From Codonopsis lanceolata (Eukaryota > Streptophyta > Magnoliopsida > Asterales > Campanulaceae): 64,000 nt of DNA. Positions 1 to 11,800 of this stretch are shown in pieces. The notes under the pieces were generated by a model. It saw only the letters and a list, made by a program, of their open reading frames with translations. It ran no database searches and was not told the origin of the DNA. Each line of letters starts with the position of its first letter. Within the stretch, counting starts at the first letter, position 1. The translations under genes were made by a program, and so were the position numbers. The DNA lies in contig CM028379.1 of assembly GCA_013146195.2 (NCBI GenBank), positions 61,090,409-61,154,408 of the forward strand. The letters are read 5' to 3'.

Positions 1-70
1 CGGGAAGCGAAGTTTCAAAACTTTCCTCAAGGTTTTTTGGTAAGATTCTAAAAAAATCCATCTTATTGCA

Positions 71-1995
71 ATGGCTGCCAAGGGTAGAAAGCATCACGCC
101 ATCGTTAGCAACCACCAGGCTAGAAACAACAACCCATCGCGGGGGGATCTGCCACCTAGGGCACCCCAATGAGTTCAAACGAGAAATTAGAAGGTGGCAG
201 CTTAGCACGTGGTTCATGGTGAGAATGTCTCGTATGTTGAGGAACAACTGTCTCAACATGCTAGCCAGAATCAAACGAGCCAACGAGATGCTCGCCAAGT
301 CATTAACGAGCAGAGGGATGCTCGCGCTCAATACATAAGGATCCAGCTGAACCGACAGCGAGAAAACGGTTAGGGAAGCTAAGTGAGCCTGCACGGGCAA
401 AACCCTGACCAACAGGCTGCTGTTCTGTAAGTCCAGGCGAAGTACTATAGTAAGATGTACGCACTCAATCAGTAACTACTTGCCTTGGGCCACGCCCTGG
501 TTCCAGTTGCAAATTTGGTGCTACCTGCTCTTAGCAATCCAACACTCGTTGGTGGTGGCCAGGCCTCCCAACACTTACCCGCGCCGAGCAGACGGATCCC
601 TTCCGTTATTCACGTACCCTCGGAGCAGGCCAATGAGGTCCAAAGGGCAGACGATCAGGTGGAGAGCAAATACAGCAGCCAGAATCTTTCCCACAGACAT
701 CACCGCCGGTAGGAGCACCGTGCTCGGGAAGAAAGTCATAGCGCCCCCTTGAGGCAGTGAGTACGCGGAGGCAGATGCGCATCAACCAAGGCATAGAGCG
801 CGAGTTAAGCAGGAGGCAGAAACTTCTTATGAACCGACCTTTTGCCCGCCAGCACGTAGTCAACAGTCAGATCCTGCCCGCTTGTCCAGACTCACCTTGG
901 ACGCTGAAAAACGCATGTCCGAGAGGATGGAGGCCATGAAACGAGACATGGCCAAACAAATGGCCAATTTAGCCGTGGCCAAGCCCAGTTATGGAGCTCC
1001 GAAGCCGTTGGAGGGCAGTCCGTTTACTCCAAAAATTGAGAACGCACCACCTGCGCAAAGGGTAACCTTCCCACAATTCGAAAAGTATTTTAGGAAAACA
1101 CAGGCAAGCAACTGGATTAGATCATTCGAGGCACATATTCAGGTGGTCACTGATGTAGAGGCCTTGAAGGACGGATCCTTTGAGGGTGCTCTCCAAAGGA
1201 AATCACAGTCATGGTTGGGCAGAGTCCCTCGAGGGTCTATTGGTAGTTGGGAGATGCTCTGGGAGAAGTTCTTAGAGGAGTTTGGCATGGCGAGCCCCAC
1301 GCCCAAAAATCGATTTGATCTCGGTAAGATCAAGCAGGGCGACCACGAGTCATACAGCAGCTACTTGAAAAGGTTCGAGGAGATGCTCGACCAAGTAACT
1401 GTCACCAGTGACCCCGAGATCACTTTCTGCTACCTTAACAACATGAGAACAGGCCCGCTGAAGACGATTCTAACCATGAACCCGAGTGCTTCAAAGGCAG
1501 AATTGTTGGCCAATTCTTACCTTTTCTGCTTGACCGAGAATACCAAGGGCGACAAGGCTAAGAACAAAGACAAGACTCAGGACAGCTCGGCCATGCTAAC
1601 TGACCAGAGCCAGGAGGGCAATAACCGCCCACGCAGAGACAGGAGGCGCACATCAACTCCCAGGCAAAGATTCAAGGAATCACAGTTTACTCCGCTGAAC
1701 ACTACCCGCGAGGAGATCATGTTCCAGGTTGGGGATGTGTTACCGGTGCCATACCTGTTTGACCCTGAGCTTGCTCATACTAGGGATAACACGAAGTATT
1801 ATGACTACCATCATGGTAGCGCTCACACAACAGAGAAATGCAACGTGTTGAAGTGGGAAATACAGAAATTGATTAATGCGGGCAAATTGGACCGCTTCAA
1901 AAGGAATCAGGGCATGGGCAATAATGCTGATAATAACCGACAAGGGAGACCCCCAAGAGGAAGAGGCAGTCAGGCCCTTCAAATACAAAGGCTAG
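71..1995 (+). pseudogene. Gag of element G (degenerate)
   Basis: This is structural Gag, which would form the particle core of the retrotransposon in the cytoplasm. The likely start is the ATG at 71 (MAAKGRKHHAIV…). The first 800 bases carry several stops, then a clean stretch runs from 882 to the break. Visible parts are the capsid-type retrotransposon gag domain at about 1090-1500 (NWIRSFEAHIQVV, later SYSSYLKRFEEMLDQV) and a C-terminal knuckle-like segment at about 1795-1890 (YYDYHHGSAHTTEKC). In Tat-lineage relatives the first part of that segment usually reads YCEYH, so the first cysteine appears to be replaced by tyrosine here. The frame ends at the inserted solo LTR at 1996. Before that insertion it appears to have run on into the sequence starting at 3364. 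Confidence 0.8.
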
Positions 1996-3358
1996 TGTGA
2001 GTGCCTCAGATTTTATTTTCATCCCCACTCCTGCCGCGTGAAGAAGCGGGTGGTTTCAAAATAAACCATTAAGGCGCGTGGAATACGTCTGGCCTCATTG
2101 TGGACTCAAAATGATAAAACAGAGTCATCATATTTATTTTAAGGAGAAATAAAGAAAAACCAAATGTAACCAGATTTGCAAATGGTTTGAAGGCTAAGTT
2201 ACGAGGTGGGAAGGTGTTAGGCACCCAACTCGCCCTTTCGGTCTCAAAACTGTTTTTTGGCTAAAATATACTTTTATTATATTTATTTAGTAGATGGAAT
2301 AAAACATTTAAAATATATATTTGTACATATATTATTACAACACTTGCTACAGCCTCCTTTCAGGAGTTACAAATACATTTATAAATATTTGATCATAATA
2401 ATGACTCTTTTTTAGTGCTATTTTCTATAGAACTTCGGGCAACATAACTTCTTATATTGCTTACATTTTGTCATTCTAAATAGCACTTTTTATATAATAA
2501 AACCTTTTAAAGGGGCTTACCTTTTGAAGCGTGGGGATGCGCTCGCTCTGTCCTTTAGAGAGAGAGAGAGAGTCTTTTTTGCTGCTTTTGCTGTTTTGTT
2601 GCGGAGATTCTGACAGAGTGGCCTTAGAAAGTTGCTTTCAGGCCTCGGGAACTGGGCAGAGCAATTGCTTGCTTTTTTGCTGTCGTTTGCTTGCTATTGG
2701 CGGAAATTGGGTAGAACAACTGCTTGTTTTTTGCTGATTTGGCGTCTGGATTCGGGCAGAGCAACTGCTTACTTTGGGATTTTTGGATCGGAGGAATATG
2801 GTGGAATCCTAACAGGGTAACTAGGTTTCACTTTGAACGATTGGTTTTGTGTTTGGGGGAGATTTGGCAGAGCTTCGGGGCTAGTGGAGGAAAACTCTCA
2901 AGGCGTTCTCTCAGAACTCACTACGGAGGCTTTTTAACTGCGTGTGGTGTGTGTGAACTGTGTGATGCTTATCTCTGAATTCCTGAAGCCGAGGCCTTCT
3001 ATTTATAGGCTGGGAGCGAGGCTTCCTTCGTCGTTAAGATTTTTCATTCTGTGCTTCATCGACTTGTATCGCGCGCTTGAGAGGTTGCACCAAAAGCAAA
3101 ATGCTACAGTGCATTGAGCACTGTTGGGTGCCACCCATGGAGGGGGCTGGCGCGGCGCCAGGAGGCCATGGGGGCGGCACCAGGCTGTCTTTTTCTTCCT
3201 CTTTTTGGCACTTAGGCCCCCTGCATTTCACTGTTTACGCGTCCTGATTTTTTATTTGCATTTTTTAACCTTGTAACTTGACATTTGTTAGCTTTTTAAC
3301 AGGTCTTGATATCTCATGTCATGTTACATATCAGGGGTACGAAATTGGGGTGTCTACA
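1996..3358 (-). repeat. Solo LTR of the A family inserted in element G
   Basis: On the minus strand it begins with TGTAGACACCCCAATTTCG at 3358 and ends near 1996, matching the ends of the LTRs at 4668 and 46161. It also carries the shared block around AGTTGGGTGCCTAACACC (about 2195-2250). A minus-strand TATA box, TATAAATA, lies at 3000-3007. At about 1.36 kb it is shorter than the 1.83-kb relatives, and the distal hairpin part is missing. The flanks GCTAG (1991-1995) and TGTAG (3359-3363) look like a decayed 5-bp target duplication. No internal region accompanies it, so it is a solo LTR. Confidence 0.8.
3000..3007 (-). promoter_or_regulatory. TATA box of the solo LTR
   Basis: The minus strand reads TATAAATA in a GC-rich context, in the same relative place as the TATA boxes of the other A-family LTRs. 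Confidence 0.55.
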
Positions 3359-4662
3359 TGTAGTTAACCTAATTCAAGAGGAGCTCCCGTCCAATACTCA
3401 GATTGGGAAACATATATACTCCCCGTCGAAAGCCGTGAACTCCCCGGTAGTGCAGCGGGCAGGTGAACCCAGCATCTATTTCACCCGCAGCGAGCTAGCG
3501 AGCACTCCTCTAGCATTCAAGCAACCTCTAGTCATCTCTTGCCTTGTGAACAACTGGCAGGTTCATCAAGTGCTACTTGACACAAGAGCATACAGGGATA
3601 TCATGTACTATTCCTGCTTCAAATGGCTAGAATTATCAGACACCCAGCTCAAACCGTACCAAGGAAAGATTGAACGGTTCACTAACCACCAAGTGAGTGT
3701 CAAGGGCACCATCGAGCTTGAAGTTTTCATGGGAGACGGGGCACAACCCCGGACAGAGATGATCACGTTTTTGGTGATTGACCTCAAATCTGCCTACAAC
3801 TGCATTCTCGGCACCCCGGCATGGCCAAATTCCAGATGGTCACCTCTATACCTCACCAAAAGGCCAAGTTCTACACCGAAGATGGAGTGGGCATCCTTAA
3901 CAACAAGCCGCGGGTAATGTGGGAGTATGTCCAGGATTCCCAGAGGAATAAATAGAGGCTGATCGTGGACATTCCCGAGCAAACAGTCACAATCCCTAAA
4001 CAAGAGGCTACTACCAGCGTTACACTGAGCCCAGTCCCCATTAACAATATTGAGCTTGGGGAATCCTCTTGAACAACAGTATCAATGCAGGTCGATGATC
4101 CGGAGCACATTCCAGCACCAATAGTTTCTGCGCGTAGGGCCCGACGCCCCGTGACACAAGAAATTAAGATGGATACTCTGTAAGTTCAAGATGAGCCTGA
4201 ATTCCGGCCACAAGACGAGTTGGAAGAAATCATCATCAATCATGCTTATCCCGAGCAGAAAATCAAGATAGGGAAGGCCATGCCTCCCAAAACTCGGGAC
4301 AAATTGATCGAATTACTCAAAAATAGCCTTGATGTGTTCGTGTGGACCGTGGAGGACATGCAGGGGATCAGTGAAAGCGTTGATCGCCATGACCTGAATG
4401 TCGACCCAACTTTTCAACCTATTCAACAGCGACCAAGGCAATAATCCCAAGAGAAGAGTGCATCGATCAAAACAGAGGTTGAGAAGCTTTTAAGGCTAAC
4501 ATCATCGAGGAAATCCAGTATCCGACCTGGTTGACTAATGTGGTGATGGTCAAAAAGACCAATGAAAAATGGCGCATGTGCGTTGACTTCACGTGCCTCA
4601 ACAAAGCTTGCTCGAAAGACTGCTACCCGATGCCGCGCATTGATGTGCTCGTAGACGCCATT
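3359..4662 (+). pseudogene. Element G protease and N-terminal reverse transcriptase (degenerate)
   Basis: The first part is a retropepsin-like aspartic protease. At about 3565-3620 it reads VLLDTRAYRDIMYYSC, where the family has D-T/S-G. The catalytic glycine is replaced by arginine, so the enzyme is probably dead. It ends near NCILGTPAW (about 3800-3825), where a frameshift follows. A linker with three stops leads to the N-terminal RT segment (4220-4662), with KSLDVFVWTVEDM-like, KWRMCVDFTCLNKA and CYPMPRIDVLVDA motifs. The stops TAG, TGA and TAA in this stretch each differ by one C-to-T change from CAG, CGA or CAA. RT breaks off at 4667 where A is inserted and resumes at 44324 on the minus strand. 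Confidence 0.8.
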
Positions 4663-4667
4663 ACCGG
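4663..4667 (+). repeat. Target site duplication of element A, left copy (ACCGG)
   Basis: ACCGG directly precedes the LTR start TGTAGACACC. Its partner is CCGGT at 44325-44329, directly beyond the LTR end at 44330, on the opposite strand as assembled. Confidence 0.85.
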
Positions 4668-5018
4668 TGTAGACACCTCAATTTCGTACCCCTGGTATGT
4701 GACTCTGACATGTGATATCAAGAACTGTTCAAACTTAACAAATGTCAAGTTACAGGAGTTAAAAATACGAAAGGCAAAGCAGGATGCGCAAAACAGTAAA
4801 TTACGAGGGGTGAAAGTGTCAAAAATGAAAGTGGAATAGTGACTTGGCGCGACCTAAAGAAGACCTGGGCGTCGCGCCAAGGGACCCATGTGTCGGCGCC
4901 AAAGGATGAACAGTAGGCCTCAGACTTAACGCATTGCACAATTCATAAAGGCCACGGTACAAGCGAAGGCAACCGGTTGAAGAAAATCAGAAATGCCCGA
5001 TGACTCCCTCATCCCACC

Positions 5019-5026
5019 TATAAATA
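5019..5026 (+). promoter_or_regulatory. TATA box in the 5' LTR of A
   Basis: TATAAATA follows a GC-richer U3 and precedes a pyrimidine-rich start-like region. Transcription would start near 5050, leaving about 1.45 kb of R/U5 in the RNA. The partner LTR has the same box at 45803-45810 on the minus strand. Confidence 0.65.
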
Positions 5027-6021
5027 AGAGAGCTGGGCTCCTCATTTCAGTTGCTCAGAAACATCGCAGAGAAACGCTGAAAGAATTCTTCTGCGTTCCT
5101 TCGAAGCGATAGTTACGAGAGGTGTAAGATAGGTGAGTGTAGCCCACAAAAAATTCCAAACCCCGTCCAAACTCCGCCAAAATAAAAATCCACCGGTTAT
5201 AAGTGATCCCTAGCCTAGTAGTTAGGTATCCACCTTACTTCCCCAGCCCAAAAACCTCAAAGTAAGCCGTTACTCTGCCCGAGTAATGAGCTGAAATACA
5301 CAAAAATTAAGCCATTATTCCGCCCAACCAAAAAGGCCAAAACCCTCTAAAATAAGTCGTCACTCTGCCCAAGTGAACGAGCCAAAATCATCCAAAATAA
5401 GCAGTCACTCTGCCCAAATCAAAACAACAACCACACAACAAACAACAACAACAAAAAGACTCCCTCTCCCTGAAGGACAGAGCGAGCACACTACCGCTCT
5501 AAAAGGTAATAGCCTTTAAGGGCGTTTTATTTATTGATTTACTTTTCCGTTCATTTATTATTTAAAGTTGTTATTTAAATCTGGCACAATGTAGTCAATA
5601 TAAGTCGTTGTGCTGCCCGGATTAGAATAGGAAATATTATGTAAAAGAGCCGTTATAATGGCCAAATATTTTTAAATACATTTGTAATTATTGTAAGGAA
5701 ATGGCTGCAAGTCCATAAATAATGTAGCCATGGATGTATTTGTTTTAATTTCCTATCTTTTAATAATTTATTTATTTGCTAAATAAATATAACAATAAGC
5801 ATACTTTAGCCAAAAACTACTTTTGAGACCGAAAGGGCGAGTTGGGTGTCTAGCACCTTCCCAACTCGTAACTTAGCCTCTGAACCCGTTTATTTCTCTC
5901 TGGTTTATTTTTTTCTTTCTTTTCTGGTTTTGTTTTATTTTTGCATTAAAATAAAGATGGCGACTCTAAAACTTTTTGGATCCAGTGGGGCCTCGCAACA
6001 CTCATTCTTTGCACTTTTCCG

Positions 6022-6418
6022 TTCTCCCCTAAAAAAGGGAGAATGAGAATGGAAGGGTGATGTATATATTCCCATATCCTGGTATCCCCTAAAAAATGGA
6101 TAACTTGATGCGGGAAACCCAAAGCTCCCATAGTGATCCGAAATGAGTCATAAGACTATTTTTAATAAAATCCATAGTGGGGGCGTCGCAATATCCTTTT
6201 TTGCATTTTTCCCCTAAAAAAGGGAAAATGAGAATGAAAGGGTAATGCATTCCCATATCCTGGTATCCCCTAAAAAAAGGGATAACTTGATGCGGGAAAC
6301 CATAAGTTCCCATATTGGGTTAAAAATCCACTAAAGGCAACCGAGGCGCATTCCAACGCGCTATCATAGACAGCACTCCTCTCGCACGTTTGATTTTGTC
6401 TTCCCCTAAACAAGGGAG
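6022..6418 (+). other. Array of five short hairpins in the transcribed LTR
   Basis: Five stem-loops share the plan pyrimidine stem, A-rich loop, purine stem. Their stems are TTCTCCC/GGGAGAA (6022/6037), TATCC/GGATA (6083/6098), TTTTCCC/GGGAAAA (about 6207/6222), TATCCC/GGGATA (6264/6279) and CTTCCC/GGGAGG (about 6400/6414). The first and third, and the second and fourth, belong to a duplicated unit of roughly 180-190 bp. The same array occurs in the LTRs of B, in the 3' LTR of A and in E, with stem changes that keep pairing. The role is unknown. They lie downstream of the TATA box, so they would be in the RNA. Confidence 0.65.
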
Positions 6419-6507
6419 GATGGAACAAGAGCGATGGTGTCCGCGTCCGCGCGTCTGGCGCACCCTATCCAGAGGCGCGGCGCGGCGCAAGTCCCGGGAA
6501 CCCATAG

Positions 6508-6525
6508 TGGCGACTCCGCTGGGGA
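6508..6525 (+). other. Primer binding site (tRNA-Arg type)
   Basis: TGGCGACTCCGCTGGGGA follows the LTR end after one base. From memory, it is complementary to the 3' end (…AGCGGAGTCGCCA) of a plant tRNA-Arg. That would prime minus-strand DNA synthesis and is typical of Ogre/Tat elements. An identical site lies at 62884-62901, and a decayed one follows the 5' LTR of B. Confidence 0.8.
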
Positions 6526-7880
6526 GTTGTTTTATTTTAAATAAAATGGAGGGCTAGACTCATAAAATAAAACTTTTTTTTTGTTTTTATTTGTTTCTGG
6601 TTAAAATATGCTTGTTATATTAATTTATGCATTTGAATATTGTGTTCCTATACATCCGTGCCTATATTTGTGGATATGATCCTCCATCTTGCAGCAGTTT
6701 CATTCCGATAACTGTTACATGTGTATTTAAAAATATATTTAAAAAAATAGTTTAAAAAATTCAAAAATTAAAAAAAATTAAAAAAAAAATAGATCATATA
6801 TATTACAAATAAATTCCGGGCAACACAATAAAAGGGTCGGGGATTAATTATTGCTTTATTTCCAGCTCTGTATTATTATTTCTTTATGCTTTTTTTTATT
6901 TATTCTGTACATTTGCACATATCTGCATTCATTCTGTCGTTTTATTTCGGGGACATAGGACCAAAATTTGTAATTAATAGGGATAGATAGTTTCCCCACT
7001 TTTCTTTCTATTTCTTAAATATGGTGTGCTTGCTTGTTTGCGCTCAAAATAAAAAGTCGATAAAATCTACACATAACAGCAAGACATGTCATATCTGTTT
7101 TATTTTTCTATTTATATATCTAGAAAAATAAAATAAAGAATTTACTGCTTCCTAGATACCGCACACACGTGCACACATATAGGTATATTCCGAACTGTTA
7201 CCCTACACCATGACCAGCCTACCCCCTGCATAAGCCAACGCTAGAATGCATATAGCTTCTCAGGACACTTCATAGACCGACCGGTTTTTGCATCTCCGAA
7301 TTGTGAGTCAGCCCCTGCAAAAAAAATGATATATGAAAATAAAAAAAAAGAGTCAAAAAAAATATATAAAAAATAATTTTAAAAAAAAGCGCAAGTTTAG
7401 AAAAAATAATAAAGTGCGCACAAAAAATTACGCAAGGGCTGATTTATTATTCTCAGATGCTCGACCTAGACCATTTCGAATAGTGGATCCTGGAAAGAGT
7501 ATAGGCCGCTTCACAGGACGATCCGATCTGGGAAGTCGAGCGAGGTGGAATACGTTGGTCCTATACTGCGGAGAAAGAATCCTTGTTCGAGGAAAAGTCA
7601 CGAGGCTATCAAAATAAAGCGGGTGCTTATCAGGTCAATTGTAGGGAGCAAATAAAATAATAATAAAATATACTAATAAAAGGCACGCTGTACTCAAGCC
7701 GAAAACCTCGGCCCGACCTTACGATACCTCTAAACCCCATTTTCCTCGAAACTTGGCAATTTGGAAAGCGAGAGATAATGCTTGGCAGGTTGATCGGGAA
7801 AGTAGTGCATAAATCGAATCGAGAGGGTATCGGTTTCGATCGGACATGGCGAGAATCGGTTCGAGAAGGCAGTCAGAAAT
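6526..7880 (+). other. Untranslated leader of element A
   Basis: This is about 1.35 kb of A/T-rich sequence without a credible gene. It is shared block by block with the leaders of B (14185-15540) and E (62902-64000). Conserved blocks include CCTCCATCTTGCAGCAG (about 6685), a segment ending GTGAGTCAGCCCCTGC (about 7305) and CTGATTTATTATTCTCAGATG (about 7440). Conservation among three diverged elements suggests RNA-level signals such as dimerisation or packaging, but this is inference. Homopolymer A runs and K-rich pseudo-frames at 7330-7430 are not coding. Confidence 0.7.
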
Positions 7881-8800
7881 ATGGCAGCCAAGAATAAACA
7901 AGCTATGACAGGAGATAGCGACAACTGGAACAGTTGGGAACTAAAAGGGGAAACTCCTGCATATGCACCTCCTCCTGGGCTTGAGGCTTGGTTAAGAAAG
8001 GAACTGGACGCACACACAAAAGGAATAGTGGATCAGGTGGTAAATGACCTTTTGGCCAGTTTTTCAGAAACTCTCGCCACTTTCTCGCAAAAGGCCAAAA
8101 CCCCAAAATATGTTCCTAATGCTTCCCACCACGAAATAAATTCCCACGATACATAAAAATATCCTCTTCAAGCCTCGAGCTATCAAATGCCGACCACCGG
8201 CCGGTGATAACCTCCATACCCAGGTGATATGATTTCTAATGCCCATAGCTCTAACTCATACCTCAAATCGGCCTTGATCCTCCCGCTTTGAATGCCTACT
8301 ATCATGACCAAAAAAATCATTCCTCTTTTGATCCCTCAGATACCTATTTCCAAATGACCCCGGGGAACTTAAAAAGAATCATTTGCATACCAGAAAGGGA
8401 ATCCCTATTGGGCCAAGGTCCAGTCAAGCCAATTTCGTTGCAACTATATCCAAAAAAGAAAACCCCGCTCAGTTGCCTGACCAAAACCCGATCTAGCCAT
8501 ATATCAAAGCCAAGGAGTCGAAAAGAAAGGCATTACGATGACTTGCCGGCCCCAAGATCTGAAATACTTGAAACGTTGTGTGCCCATGGGATACTGAAGC
8601 CCATGGATAATTACCGACCACCAATTACCCGTTACACGGAACCATGCCCGGTTTTGTGAGTATCATCAATGCAGCGGTCATCTTACCGATCAGTGCTACA
8701 TGCTCAGAGACGCAATTCAGGATCTCATCGACAACAAGAAAATCACGGTGGCGGGTACAAAAATCTTTGAAACGAGTCAAGCCAAGTAGGCCTAAGGGAA
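7881..8800 (+). pseudogene. Gag of element A (large internal deletion)
   Basis: The start at 7881 (MAAKNKQAMTGDSDNW) follows the leader directly. The N-terminus includes LEAWLRKELDAHTKGIVDQV, similar to the Gag N-terminus of B near 15575. After 8156 the frame breaks. A short piece near 8520-8650 (HYDDLPAPRSEILETL…GILKPMDNYRPP) and a knuckle-like segment at about 8645-8730 (CEYHQCSGHLTDQCY) correspond to the end of the B Gag. The capsid core seen in B between 16500 and 16900 is absent, so about 1 kb seems deleted. No particle could be formed from it. Confidence 0.75.
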
Positions 8801-8869
8801 GCAAGTTTGTCTAATTAACCATGAATAAAGGTGCTGTAAAATACGTGGATCAATAAAGGAGTTTCCAAT

Positions 8870-11800
8870 AAGTGTTCGGAGGGGACAATTTTCTGGGAAT
8901 GATAGACAGAGGCACTTATGAAAAGCTCCCTGCTGAGTTTGAGTCTATTTCTAACAAGCCTCTGCAGAATTGGTACACCACGGCCGTCTCGGCGCGGAGA
9001 CCTAGTAGACCGTTTTGGATATACTATCCCTCCTTCCCAGCTTTGCAGTTGGTCATCTACCGATCCGTTACCTAAAGTTGAGGATCTCAAACCCCAGGTC
9101 CTCAACAATGTAATAAACCCTGTACAATATGCTTTTAATGATAATTTAAATGTCTTTGCTTATTCCTTAGTAGCACCTATATTAAAAGACGCATTAAATA
9201 ATAATTATTATGATAATGAGTCATTTAATAAAATGGACCCAAAAGATAAAAGTTATCTACTTGAGCTTGCAAAGTTAGTTGAGTACTAGGAACAGAGCCA
9301 TTCATCAGCAGCAGCTGAAGACTTGTCTACCATCAATCTGGGGCTGGACAATGAAATCAAAGAAATCAGAATCGGCAGCTACCTCCAAGGTCCAGAAAGA
9401 AAGGCACTCATTGATCTCCTCAAGGAATTCGTAGACATATTTGCCTGGTTCTACGAAGATATTCCCGGCCTGGATCCAGCCATAGTCGAGCACCGAATTC
9501 CCACATATCCGGATGCTTGCCCAGTCAAATAGAAGCTCCACCGCATCAAGCCATAATGGTCACTACAAGTCAGAGAGGAAATCATGAAACAGTTGCGCGT
9601 CAACTTCATTCAGGTAGTTGAATACCCGATCTGGCTGTCCAATATAGTGACGGTTCCCAAGCCCAACGGGAAAGTCTGAATCGTGTAGACTTCGCGACCT
9701 TAACAAAGTGTCGCCCAAAGATGACTTCCTACTTTGATATTGATATTGTGGTAGGCGCGTCGCCGCTCATAAAGTCAGATCCTTCGTCGATGGCATCTTT
9801 GGGCTATAATCAAATCAAAATGGCAGCGAGAAGACCGGGGAGAAGACTTCATTCACTACTCCACAGGGGTACTTATTGTTATCTTTGTGATGCCATTTGA
9901 AATTTGAAGAATCTAGAGTCACTTATCAAAGGGCTGCCACCACCCTCTTCCACGACATGATCCATAAAGAGATGGAGGTCTATGTTGATGATATGATTGT
10001 GCATTCGGTGGCGCCCGCGGTGCCCGTATCAAAAGATCTTGAAAGAAAGACTAAAGAAGCACGGATGAAGCTTAACCCCGCCAAATGCACATTTGGGGTT
10101 ACGAGCAAAAGAGCAAAGGGGATTCTTAGTGGCCAGAGCAAGGCATCGAGATCGAGCGGCAAAGATCAAAGCCATCTAGAAATGCCACGGCCGAAAACTC
10201 CCACTGAAGTCAAAGGCTTCTAGGCGGTTGCGATATATCGGCCGTTTCATCGGACATCGACCACTACATGTGAGCCCCTCTTTAAACTCCTAAAAAAGAA
10301 TACTGACCAAGTCTGGGACGAAAAGTGTCAGCTAGCCTTCGAAAAAATCAAAGCTTACCTTACCAATCCCCTTGTGCTAGCTCCACCCCATACATGTAAA
10401 TCTCTCCTCATATACTTAACCGTCACAGACACGTCAGTAGGGGCTATGCTCGCCCAAGAGAAAGAAGATTCCTACATCGAAAATGCCATATACTTCATAA
10501 GTAGGAAGCTACAAGGAAGCGAGCTAAATTATTATTTTGGAGAAAAGGCTGGCCTAGTCTGGGCCACTCGGAGGCTCAAAACCTATCTCCAAGAAAGGTC
10601 CATCAAACTCATATCCAGAATAGACCCTATCAAGTACATATTTGGTAAGCCATCACTGTCTAGCCAACTCGCCAAGTGGTCCTTTCTTCTCAATGAGTTT
10701 GACATAACTTATGTCACACTCAAGTCTATCAAAGGGAGTGTCATTGCAGACCACTTAGCCGATCTACCTTTGAAGGCCGAAGATGCGGCGAGCTGGTTTC
10801 CCGGATGAAGGTGTCTGGAAATCAGCGACCATGACACTGTTGGCGGATGTTCTTTGACGAACAAAGAGGCTTTGGCATAGGAATCTTGTTAATCGATCCA
10901 GTGACTCTCATACTCCGGCGGCTATAAGGTTGGAGTTCGAATGTTCAAATAATACGGCGGAATATGAAGCTTGTATTCTTTGGCCTAGAAGAAGCTCGAA
11001 GGGGGCTAAAGATCTCGAAGTCTATGGAGACTACGCCTTAATCATAAATCAGGTCGAAGGAAGATGGAAGACCCAGGATCTTCGGCTGCAACTCTATCAT
11101 GCCAAGTTAACAACAGTTGCCGCCCGATTTGGTTCTATCTCGTTCCATTATCTGCCACGAGATAGGAATCAATTCACTGATGCCCTGGCCACTCTGGCAT
11201 CACTAGTCGATTCATGAAACTAATGTTGACCATTTATAGTCGGGAAGAAGGTCACTCCGACATCTTGTTTCAAAATCAATGCATCCACGAAGCGGATCAT
11301 GAGCCACAGATACGTGACATCTTAAATCTGCTCGAGAAAGGTCTCATCCTCTGGCTTAGATAAAAGAGGAAAAGTCTCCCTGCGAAGGTGGGCCTCCCAA
11401 TTTGTACTCGGCGGTGGCGGCTGTATAAGAGACACTATCAAGGCCTCAACTTACTATGTGTCAATCGGGCCAAGGCGAGCAAATTATGGATCAACTACAC
11501 GGTGGTACTGCGGGCCCCATGAATGGCCATATGCTATCCAAGAAAATCATCCGACGAGGGTACTATTGGAATGCGCTCGAAACGATTGTATTCGGTGGAG
11601 TGCGACATTGCGACAAATGTCAGCGCTTTGCCAATCTGCGGCATGTGCCCCACGTGTCTTATACAACTCCACGGCCACGGCCCTTCTCAATGTGGGGGAA
11701 TCGGCGTCATAGGCCAAATTCACCGAAGGGATCAATGGCCATGAATACGTCACAGTAGCCGTCGATTACTTTACAAAGTGGGTGGAAGCCTCTTCCTACA

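Larger units (their letters stand above)
1..4667 (+). mobile_element. Element G, 5' half: Tat-lineage Ty3/gypsy retrotransposon (gag, PR, start of RT)
   Basis: This is the gag, protease and early reverse transcriptase part of a Ty3/gypsy element. Its 5' LTR lies outside the window. It is interrupted twice: by an antisense solo LTR at 1996-3358 and by element A from 4668. The last RT residues before A (…RIDVLVDAIT) are followed, in another orientation, by the RT piece ending at 44324. The same ACCGG duplication occurs at both breaks, so this is the first half of the element whose second half is 35083-44324. The Tat assignment rests on the zinc-knuckle-like motif with H…C spacing and on the extra RNase H in the second half. 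It is inactive: many stops and frameshifts. Confidence 0.85.
4668..6506 (+). repeat. 5' LTR of element A
   Basis: It starts TGTAGACACC and ends at CCCATA, where the partner LTR ends CCCACA. The U3 region, up to the TATA box at 5019, is rich in GGCGCC-like motifs. Downstream lies a very long R/U5 with A/T-rich stretches, the conserved block around GAGTTGGGTGTCTAGCACC (about 5835-5880), and five small hairpins (6022-6418). A splice-donor-like AGGTGAGT lies near 5130. The partner at 44330-46161 differs at a modest number of positions, so A is an old but recognisable insertion. Confidence 0.88.

Noticed and set aside
6508..6525. tRNA gene
   Set aside because: Only the 18 bases complementary to a tRNA 3' end are present; it is a primer binding site.
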